Source: CAZIXN01 sp039180415
GTDB lineage: Bacteria > Planctomycetota > Phycisphaerae > Phycisphaerales > Phycisphaeraceae
Direction of reading: 5' to 3'
DNA: 64,000 nt
NCBI GenBank assembly: GCA_039180415.1
Contig: JBCDDH010000007.1
Coordinates: forward strand, 1-64,000
Of the stretch, positions 57,575-64,000 are shown one piece after another (position 1 is the first letter of the stretch; each line of letters opens with the position of its first letter). Under the pieces are notes generated by a model. The model saw nothing but the letters and a program-made list of their open reading frames with translations. It did no database searches and had not been told where the DNA came from. The position numbers and the translations under genes are program-made.

Positions 57575-58897
57575 TCACACTTCGGCGGCGGTCCGTGCCG
57601 GACGGGGCGGCGTCGTTGCGTTGATGACCGGTTGCACCTCGATGGCCGCTTGGTTTGCGCCGCTTCCGCCGCGCTGGCGGGTGCGGATCCAGTCTCGGAT
57701 CGCGTCGCGTTGCGACGGCCACGACGCGGACATGCGTTTCTCGAGGAACGCGGTAAACAGGCCGTCGAGCAATCGGCCGAGCGTTACGGTCAGTTCCAGG
57801 CGGGCGTCGGTCAATTCACGCGGGCTCTGCGCGTCCGGCACTTCGGGCAACTTGGCCGCGCCCACCGTCCATTGGTCGCCCTGCAGGGTCAACTCCCACG
57901 GCTGGCTCCCGTCCGAGAGGAGGAGCCCGGCTTTTCGCGGCCACTTGCCGGTCCGCAGGGCTTCGGCCGATTCACGCAGGCGCGTCGGGCCGTCCCCGCG
58001 TACCGAGACCTTGCCGCCGAGCCCCCAGGCGCAGTCGAGGTCGAGGCTGCGGTCGATCGCGAGGTACGCCTCGCCGCCGGGGATCGCGATCGCGCCTTCC
58101 CGGGTTTCGGTCTGCCACCACAGCCAGAGCAGCAGTTCGTTGCCAAGGAAGTCCTTCAGGTCGATCGATTTGGCGATCCAGGGAAGCTCCGGCCCCGCGG
58201 ACGGGCTCGGGTCGTCGCTTTCGGAGTTCGTTTGGCTCCCGGTGTCCGCGGGCGGCTTCGTGAAGGCGCTGGGGATCACGTCTTCGTAGTCCCGCGTCCG
58301 GCCTTGCGATCGCAGCAACTCGCCCGCCGCGACGCCGGCACTGAGCAGGCTCAGGTCCACCGCGAAGCTCTGGCGGAACAGCCGAACGACTTGCTCGATC
58401 ACCGTCGTCCCCGAGGCGCCGCAGTACACGTGCCGCGTCGCGAAGTCCCACAGGACAGGCACCACTTTGCTCTTGCGGTACATGCCTTTGGCGAGGTCTT
58501 CGCGGACCTGCCGATCGGCCAATTCCCGGGCTTCCTGCTTCTGGCCCTTGGTCGCAAAGCCGGACGGGTTCTCGCCCGCGGCGGCCTGCTCGTTCATGAC
58601 GCGGTACGCCCGCTTGACCTCGGCGGGCACTTTATGTGTGTCGATGCGTACGCCGACCAGCAAGCGAGAAGCCCCTCCGGCCGCCGAGCCGAAGCCCACT
58701 TTCTCGTAGGTGAAGCGTGTGTCGAGCAGGTGTTCGGGCGTCACGAAGCCGGCTTCGATTTCCTCGGGCGCACCGATCTCGGTCTCGCGGAAGCGGTGTT
58801 CGGTCAGAATGGAAAGCACCGCGTCGTCGACGCTGGCGGGGCCGTCGCCGGTCACGGCAAAGCGGCAGAACGTCACGCGGCCGGAGTCGAAAGGCAT
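57575..58897 (-). CDS. RdgC-like protein (recombination-associated protein family, divergent)
   Basis: 440 residues from the ATG at 58897; a TTG six codons earlier is open. The layout resembles RdgC, a ring-shaped DNA-binding protein that modulates RecA. A start strand is followed by LLVGVRIDTHKVPAEVKRAYRVMNEQ, then a Lys/Glu-rich segment KGQKQEARELADRQVREDLAKGMYRKSKVVPVLWDFATRHVYCGASG, equivalent to the RdgC 'KLLP...RKEKKE...LLPRAF...WID' block. The C-terminal half is less conserved and longer than in RdgC (about 300 residues). Cytoplasmic, no signal. The assignment is by pattern only. Confidence 0.55.
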   Translation of the reverse strand: MPFDSGRVTFCRFAVTGDGPASVDDAVLSILTEHRFRETEIGAPEEIEAGFVTPEHLLDTRFTYEKVGFGSAAGGASRLLVGVRIDTHKVPAEVKRAYRVMNEQAAAGENPSGFATKGQKQEARELADRQVREDLAKGMYRKSKVVPVLWDFATRHVYCGASGTTVIEQVVRLFRQSFAVDLSLLSAGVAAGELLRSQGRTRDYEDVIPSAFTKPPADTGSQTNSESDDPSPSAGPELPWIAKSIDLKDFLGNELLLWLWWQTETREGAIAIPGGEAYLAIDRSLDLDCAWGLGGKVSVRGDGPTRLRESAEALRTGKWPRKAGLLLSDGSQPWELTLQGDQWTVGAAKLPEVPDAQSPRELTDARLELTVTLGRLLDGLFTAFLEKRMSASWPSQRDAIRDWIRTRQRGGSGANQAAIEVQPVINATTPPRPARTAAEV

Positions 58898-58945
58898 TCC
58901 GCGATCGTAGAGCAAGCGCGGGGCGGTTTCGGGTTGCCGACACGC

Positions 58946-60214
58946 TTACGCCAAGGCTTCGTCAGGTTTTACACGGCCTGTCCCGACCGGGACGAGTTTG
59001 GCCAGCGTGACCACCACGAGCGCTCCCAGCAGCCACCAGACCGGCCCGGTCACAAACCCGACCCAGCCCAAGGGCACCGCGACGACGCAGGTCAGTGCGA
59101 ACCGCACCGCCACCCCGTTCCCGCCGGCCCCGCGCCGCAAAACGACCAGCCAGACGTACGCCGGGAAGACCAGCCCGTACATCAGCAGGAACGAGCGGTA
59201 CCCGATCTCGGCCCACGAAACGCCCAGTAGCCCGCCGTGCTCGCGTTGCAGGAGCACGAGCGTGAACGCGGCGATCAGCAGGAGCGTGAGCCCGCCCAGC
59301 CGTCGGCCGTCGGGGTTCAGGGATTCGCGTTCCCGCAGGTGCAGCGTCATCGTGAAGCCGGCCTGGACGAGCATGTGGGCCCCGATCACGAACGCCCAGG
59401 CGTTGGACCACGCCACGGCTTCACCCTCGAAGGCCGGGATCAGCCACGCCGCGTACACCAGCGAGAACACGATCATGCTGAAGAACACGACGCCGAACCC
59501 GAAGGCGAAGGCGAAGCGGCCGGTCCCGCGCGACGTTGCGGCGCGGGCGCGGAGGAAGGTGCCGTCGAGGTAGGGGCAACAGAGAAAGCCGGTGACCGCG
59601 GCGAACAGGAAGACGAGTAGGTCGGTGCGCTCGAGCCGGGGCGGCGGCAACTCGGGAGCCGTCGCGGCCGGGTCCGGCCCCACGATCCCGAACAGGTCGT
59701 CCACGATCGTGCCCGCCTCGGGCAGCCGCACCGAGTAGCTGAAGCAGCCCCAACTCAGCAGCGCCACGCCCGCCGCGGCCGCGGGCAGCCACGGGCCCCA
59801 CGCCCTCCGCCGCATCGGCACCATCATCATCAGCGGGACGGCCGCCGCCCCCCACGCCGCCGGGCCGAACAACTGCGTGCCCAGCCACATCAGCACGAAC
59901 ACGTGGTAGGCCAGGGTCACGTCGCTGAACCAACGCACCGCCCCGCGGTGTCGGCTCCAAACCGATCGGGCGAGTTCCGGCGACGTCAAGACAAACCCCA
60001 TCGCCGCCGCACCGACCACGTTGGGTACCGCGAAGGCCACCCAACCCCACAGCCCGTAGTCCCGCAGCAGCAGCACCGGGAACACCATCCCGATCACCCA
60101 CGTCCATGAGCAGCCCAGAAACGCCCCCCAAAGCACCGCCCAGCCCGGGCCGTGCACGGGCGGGTCGAGATCGACCTGTTCGGCGAAGCGCTGAGCCTCG
60201 GTGGCGTCGGCCAT
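58946..60214 (-). CDS. polytopic membrane protein, unknown function
   Basis: 422 residues with about eleven hydrophobic segments. The sequence has features seen in secondary transporters (CCPYLDGTFLRARAATSRG between two helices; GAHMLVQAGFTMTLH), but I cannot place it in a family. A cytoplasmic charged N-terminus (about 20 residues) precedes the first helix; a loop at about 170-205 is Pro/Asp-rich. It is 48 bases after the stop side of the RdgC-like gene start and 39 bases before the end of the transglutaminase gene, all on the minus strand, suggesting one transcript with the peptide-ligase genes. Confidence 0.7.
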   Translation of the reverse strand: MADATEAQRFAEQVDLDPPVHGPGWAVLWGAFLGCSWTWVIGMVFPVLLLRDYGLWGWVAFAVPNVVGAAAMGFVLTSPELARSVWSRHRGAVRWFSDVTLAYHVFVLMWLGTQLFGPAAWGAAAVPLMMMVPMRRRAWGPWLPAAAAGVALLSWGCFSYSVRLPEAGTIVDDLFGIVGPDPAATAPELPPPRLERTDLLVFLFAAVTGFLCCPYLDGTFLRARAATSRGTGRFAFAFGFGVVFFSMIVFSLVYAAWLIPAFEGEAVAWSNAWAFVIGAHMLVQAGFTMTLHLRERESLNPDGRRLGGLTLLLIAAFTLVLLQREHGGLLGVSWAEIGYRSFLLMYGLVFPAYVWLVVLRRGAGGNGVAVRFALTCVVAVPLGWVGFVTGPVWWLLGALVVVTLAKLVPVGTGRVKPDEALA

Positions 60215-60253
60215 GACCGACAGATCGTACCTGCGCAGCGCGCGAGCGTCGGC

Positions 60254-61150
60254 TCAAGTCGCCACGGTTGTGGCGTCGCCTTCGGGCACGATGTCGACCC
60301 GCGCTTCCACCGTGTGCTGGCCGCCGCCCACGATCAGGCCTTTCACCGGCGTGACGTCGCCGTAATCTCGCCCCCACGCCACCGTCACGTGGTCCGTGTC
60401 CACCACGCAGTCGTTGGTCGGGTCCAGGTCCAGCCAGCCCATGCCCGTGCAGTACACCGACACCCAGGCGTGCGACGCGTCGGCCCCGATCAAACGCGGC
60501 TGCCCGGGCGGCGGCTCGGTCCGCAGGTACCCGCTCACGTAGCGCGCGGGCAGGCCGAGCGTCCGCAGGCAGGCGATCATGAGGTGCGCGAAGTCCTGGC
60601 ACACGCCGCGGCGCTCCGCGAACACCTGCGACACCGGCGTCGATACGTCCGTCGCTTTGGGATCGAATGCAAAGTCGGCGTGGATGCGGGAGGTCAGCTC
60701 GCGGGCCGCGTCGAAGATCGGCCGCCCGGGTGAGAAGCTCTGCTCGACATACGGCCGCAGCTCGCGCGAACCCGCCGAAAGCGGCGAATCGAACGTGAAC
60801 TGATACGCGTCCAGGCCTTCGGGCGACACGTCGGTCCGCAGCGCCTGCCGAAGCGGCTCCCAGGGCTGGCTCATCCCGTCGATCATCGGCGGACGGGCCT
60901 CGACGTCGACGAGGCTGTGCCCGGTAACGAGCAGGCGGTCGTGCGGCCCTTCGATGGTGAAGATCGACACGGGGTTGCCGAAAAAGTCGAGCCGCTGCGT
61001 CATGCTCAGGGGCGGCGGTTGGATCTCCAGGCGGTGCTGACGGCAGGTTTGACGCGGGGCGGCGCGCGGCTGGAGGTGCGCCGAGGTGTGTTCGAGCGTC
61101 GCCGGTTGCGTGTAGCGGTATTCGGTGTCGTGGCGGATGAGGTAACGCAT
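60254..61150 (-). CDS. transglutaminase-like cysteine protease/ligase
   Basis: 298 residues. An N-terminal beta domain (about 1-85; YLIRHDTEYRYTQPATLEHTSAHLQPR) typical of bacterial transglutaminase-like proteins is followed by the core domain. The catalytic triad is Cys184 in RRGVCQDFAHLM, His227 in ASHAWVSVY and Asp243 in LDLDPTND. No signal peptide, so it is probably cytoplasmic. Such genes are constant neighbours of ATP-grasp/alpha-E genes and are predicted to cut or make peptide bonds on an unknown peptide. Here the ATP-grasp gene lies 35 bases upstream. Confidence 0.9.
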   Translation of the reverse strand: MRYLIRHDTEYRYTQPATLEHTSAHLQPRAAPRQTCRQHRLEIQPPPLSMTQRLDFFGNPVSIFTIEGPHDRLLVTGHSLVDVEARPPMIDGMSQPWEPLRQALRTDVSPEGLDAYQFTFDSPLSAGSRELRPYVEQSFSPGRPIFDAARELTSRIHADFAFDPKATDVSTPVSQVFAERRGVCQDFAHLMIACLRTLGLPARYVSGYLRTEPPPGQPRLIGADASHAWVSVYCTGMGWLDLDPTNDCVVDTDHVTVAWGRDYGDVTPVKGLIVGGGQHTVEARVDIVPEGDATTVAT

Positions 61151-61185
61151 CGCGGGCGGTTACGGCGACGGGAGGCCCCGGCGGA

Positions 61186-63774
61186 TCACAGCGTTTCTTC
61201 TTCGCTGTTCAGCGGGGTTTCGAGCGGCTGGAACGACGTCTGATGCGGCTGCGCGTGGATGAGGTATCGGCTGTTGAGCAGATCGGAAAACGCGGGCAGT
61301 GCGGCGCCGAGCGAGTCGAGCAGGGCGCCCAGCTTGGCGCGTCTGCCGGCCGGGTCGGTCCTGGCCAACGCCTCGGCGTCCGCCAAACGCAGGGACGCGA
61401 GCATCGACAGCACCTCGCGCTGCTCCGGCGTACGTCGGGCCTCGCTGCGGTCGCCGGGCAGGGCCGAGACGTTCTCTTCCATCTTGAGCAGCTGGAACGC
61501 GACGCTCCGCGGGTTGCTCTCGTCCAGCAGCAGCAGATCGATCGTGGGCATCGCCTGCACGCTCATGCGGTACCGCGATCGGTAGGTCATCTCGCTGCTG
61601 GACACCGAGAGCAGCGCGTTGAGCACCATCGGCTCGTTGGGGTCCGGCTCGACCAGCAACGCCTTCATCCAGCGGACCAGCGCGAACGCGCGTTCGACGC
61701 GGCGGCCCAGGTCCAGGAACCGCCAGCCGTGGCCGTGCGTCATGCTCTCGTTGCTCAGGCCCGCGAACGCCGCGAACGGCACGGCCAGGTGGTCCAGGCA
61801 GGTCAGCACGTGCGTCGGGTCCAGGCGGTGGGCGGCGTCTTCGCGGAGCGCGCCGCGCATCTGCCGGAGCACGCGCCACGTGTCGAGGCTGATGCGGTCG
61901 CGCACGATCGAGCCGAGCTCCTGCACCCGGTCGACGCAGGAGGCCAGCGAGTTGTACGCGTCGACCTCGAAGACGACGCCGGCGATGTGGCGCATCGCCG
62001 CCGCGTGGTCGGCGAAGAGGTCGCCGGTGTCCACGGGCTCGTGCGGGCTGCCGGTGTCGAGCGACAGCGCGTCGAACAGCCGGGCCTGCTCCGGGCTGCC
62101 GCACGGCGACGTCTCTTCGGTCAAACGCAGGAGGATCGCGCGGAGCAGGTGGGTCAGGTTCTCCGCGCGTTCGACGTACCGGCCGAGCCAGAACATGCTG
62201 TCCGCGACCCGGCTGGGCAGCCGGTGCCCGGCACGCACGACGGGCGTGGGGCGCGACTCGCTCTGCAGCAGGCTGAACGGGCTCACGGGCTCCGGCGAGA
62301 GCACCCACGTGTCCTTGGAGCCGCCGCCGTACTGCATGCTCACGACCATCGAGTCCTGCGCGGCCGAGACCCGCGCCAGCCCGCCGGGCATCACGGCGTA
62401 CCCGTCGCGCCCGCCTTCGTCGACCGCGGCCACGTACACGCGGAGCATGAAGTGCCGCGGGTGGAACCCCGCGTCCTGCCAGACCGGCGCCGTCGAGAGC
62501 GCGACGCTCTCCTGCGCGACGTACCGGTGCGGCTGCTCGGCGATGCGTTGCTGCAGCTCGTCGAGTTGCGCCGCGCTCAACGACGAGCCGAACACCGGCG
62601 GCATCGGATCGCCGGAAAACGCCGACTTGATCACCAGCTCCGGCAGGTGGTCGAGGACGTAGCCCAGTTCGCCCGGTTGGCCGCACCACCACGTCGCGAC
62701 GCTGGGCAGCTTCAGGTCTTCGCCGAGCAGTTGCCGAGACAGCGCCGGCAAGAACGGCATGACCGACTGGGTTTCGATCAGCCCGCTGCCCAACGCGTTG
62801 GCGATCGCCACGTTGCCCGCCGCCGCCGCGCGGACCAGGCCCGCCACGCCCAGCGCCGAGTCGCCGCGCAGCTCCAGCGGGTCGCAGAAGCTGTCGTCCG
62901 TGCGGCGCAGGATCACGTCGACCGGCTCGAGCCCGCCGAGCGTCTTGAGGAAGACCGCTTCGTCGCGCACCGTCAGGTCACCGGCCTCCGCGAGCGTGAA
63001 GCCCAGGTACCGCGCGAGGTACGCGTGCTCGAAGTACGTCTCGTTGTGCGGGCCGGGCGTGAGCAGCACGACGTGCGGGTCGGCGGTCGCTCGGGGCGAA
63101 AGGGCGGCCAGCGAATCGCGCAGCCGCGCGAAGAACCGGGCCAGCCGGCTCACGCCCACGTCCCGGAACAGGTCCGGCAGGATCCGCGAGATGATCAGGC
63201 GGTTCTCCAACGCGTACCCGGCCCCCGACGGCGCCTGCGTCCGGTCGTTCACCACCCACCACTTCCCCTCGGGGTTCCGCGCCAAGTCGAACGCCTGGAG
63301 CGAGAGGAACCGCCCCCGCGGCGGCGTAATCCCCACGCAAGGCCGCAGGAAATTCGGGTTCGCGTACACCAGGTCCGCGGGCAGGTCCCGGTTCTTCAAC
63401 AGCCGGTTGGGTCCGTACAGATCGCCGACGATCGTCTCGAGCAGCCGGGCCCGCTGGATCAACGCCGCTTGCAGGTCCGCCCACTCCTCGGCCCCGAGCA
63501 TCAGCGGCACCGGGTCCAGCTCCCACGGCCGGTGCATCCCCCGCGGGTCGCCGTACACGTTGTACGTGACCCCGTTCTCCTGGATCACCCGCTGCGCCGC
63601 CGTCCATCGCTCCCGAATCGCGTCCGGCCCGAGCGTGTCGAAACGCCGCACCAGCGATTCCCAGGCGGGCCGCAGCCGACCGCCCGCGTCCGCGATCTCG
63701 TTATACGCGCCCGGCTGCGGCGCGTAGCCGCGGATCAGCGAGGGCGACACGGCGGCGGGCGGGGGCAGGCTCAT
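61186..63774 (-). CDS. circularly permuted ATP-grasp / alpha-E domain fusion (predicted peptide ligase)
   Basis: 862 residues from the ATG at 63774; a frame open for 55 more codons upstream is Arg/Thr-rich and not family-like. The N-terminal 500 residues are a circularly permuted ATP-grasp (DUF404/DUF407 type): QENGVTYNVYGDPRG, PWELDPVPLML, LYGPNRLLKNRDLP, LQAFDLARNPEGKWWVVNDRTQAPSGAGYALENRL, TPGPHNETYFEHAYLARYLG, LRRTDDSFCDPLELR. From about 515 to 850 is an alpha-E (DUF403) domain beginning RVADSMFWLGRYVERAEN. In many bacteria these are separate genes; here they are fused. The predicted reaction is ATP-dependent amide formation; the product is unknown. Confidence 0.88.
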   Translation of the reverse strand: MSLPPPAAVSPSLIRGYAPQPGAYNEIADAGGRLRPAWESLVRRFDTLGPDAIRERWTAAQRVIQENGVTYNVYGDPRGMHRPWELDPVPLMLGAEEWADLQAALIQRARLLETIVGDLYGPNRLLKNRDLPADLVYANPNFLRPCVGITPPRGRFLSLQAFDLARNPEGKWWVVNDRTQAPSGAGYALENRLIISRILPDLFRDVGVSRLARFFARLRDSLAALSPRATADPHVVLLTPGPHNETYFEHAYLARYLGFTLAEAGDLTVRDEAVFLKTLGGLEPVDVILRRTDDSFCDPLELRGDSALGVAGLVRAAAAGNVAIANALGSGLIETQSVMPFLPALSRQLLGEDLKLPSVATWWCGQPGELGYVLDHLPELVIKSAFSGDPMPPVFGSSLSAAQLDELQQRIAEQPHRYVAQESVALSTAPVWQDAGFHPRHFMLRVYVAAVDEGGRDGYAVMPGGLARVSAAQDSMVVSMQYGGGSKDTWVLSPEPVSPFSLLQSESRPTPVVRAGHRLPSRVADSMFWLGRYVERAENLTHLLRAILLRLTEETSPCGSPEQARLFDALSLDTGSPHEPVDTGDLFADHAAAMRHIAGVVFEVDAYNSLASCVDRVQELGSIVRDRISLDTWRVLRQMRGALREDAAHRLDPTHVLTCLDHLAVPFAAFAGLSNESMTHGHGWRFLDLGRRVERAFALVRWMKALLVEPDPNEPMVLNALLSVSSSEMTYRSRYRMSVQAMPTIDLLLLDESNPRSVAFQLLKMEENVSALPGDRSEARRTPEQREVLSMLASLRLADAEALARTDPAGRRAKLGALLDSLGAALPAFSDLLNSRYLIHAQPHQTSFQPLETPLNSEEETL

Positions 63775-64000
63775 CGGACGCGTCACCGATCTCGTCGAAA
63801 ATCTCGTCCCAAACCTTGTTCCAGGTCCAACGCCACGGGCATCTCGGGGTTCCGCGTCGACCGTAGCCCCCGCGCGGGTCGGGCGGGTCGCCGAGGCGGA
63901 CGAGCCTTTCTTCTTTTCGGTTCTCCGCCTCCCAGGCATTGACCCGATAAGTGACCCTGACTCCGCCGCCTCTTCGGGAAGGCATCATACGGGCGTCCAT
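63775..64000. other. end of window, no supported gene
   Basis: 226 bases upstream of the ATP-grasp gene. Both strands are open in places, but the peptides are Arg/Gly-rich with no recognisable protein. A promoter for the minus-strand operon should be here or just outside; I could not identify one. Confidence 0.4.

Noticed and set aside
61243..63942. 899-codon open frame on the plus strand
   Set aside because: Antisense shadow of the ATP-grasp/alpha-E gene; no protein character.

Overview
The window is a GC-rich bacterial chromosome segment. It most likely comes from the Planctomycetota, class Phycisphaerae. I infer this from the zinc-ribbon/SHOCT membrane protein, the eukaryote-type (GSII) glutamine synthetase, PstA and PstC proteins with large insertions, and the style of the short intergenic repeats. 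There is no rRNA or other marker that would prove the assignment. I saw no tRNA, rRNA, CRISPR array, transposase or prophage gene. High GC makes the antisense frames look open, so many long reading frames are shadows of real genes.

Layout. 1-12 kb holds housekeeping and orphan genes: a DUF998 membrane protein, purD, a membrane-anchored coiled-coil protein with a BRCT-like tail, a zinc-ribbon/SHOCT membrane protein, an MGS-amidohydrolase fusion, a large membrane protein followed by an ABC ATPase, and glnA (type II). 12.3-27.4 kb is flagellar cluster 1 on the minus strand. In transcription order it reads flgN-like, histidine kinase, sigma54-type response regulator, flgB, flgC, fliE, fliF, fliG, fliH, fliI, fliJ, motE-like, fliK, flgD, a small unknown, flgE, flbD. 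28-33 kb carries the minus-strand phosphate operon pstS-pstC-pstA-pstB, with a PHO-box-like repeat upstream and a strong stem-loop after pstS. 33-43 kb carries a HEAT lipoprotein, an ABC-F ATPase, a DUF2459 lipoprotein, a Gfo/Idh/MocA oxidoreductase, an aromatic/aspartate aminotransferase, prfB and a membrane-anchored TPR protein. 43.5-56.7 kb is flagellar cluster 2 on the plus strand: motA, motB, fliL, fliN, fliO, fliP, fliQ, fliR, flhB, flhA, flhF, flhG, a small membrane protein, fliA. 56.9-64 kb has rpsR, queF, an RdgC-like protein, a polytopic membrane protein, a transglutaminase-like protein and an ATP-grasp/alpha-E fusion.

How the genes work together. Laid end to end, clusters 1 and 2 reproduce the gene order of the large fla/che operon known from Firmicutes and spirochetes (flgB to flbD, then motA to fliA). 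The operon appears to have been cut between flbD and motA, with the halves now in opposite orientation and about 31 kb apart. fliM is missing from its expected place between fliL and fliN, and no chemotaxis genes are present. The kinase/regulator pair at the head of cluster 1 lies just upstream of a near-consensus sigma54 promoter in front of flgB, which suggests local two-component control of basal-body and hook genes. fliA (sigma28) closes cluster 2. The last genes (transglutaminase plus ATP-grasp/alpha-E) belong to a widespread predicted peptide-ligase system whose product is not known.

The most unusual non-coding signal is a set of short degenerate 'word' repeats, usually arranged as imperfect inverted repeats, in several intergenic gaps (9.9, 21.1, 22.9, 36.2 and 44.3 kb).
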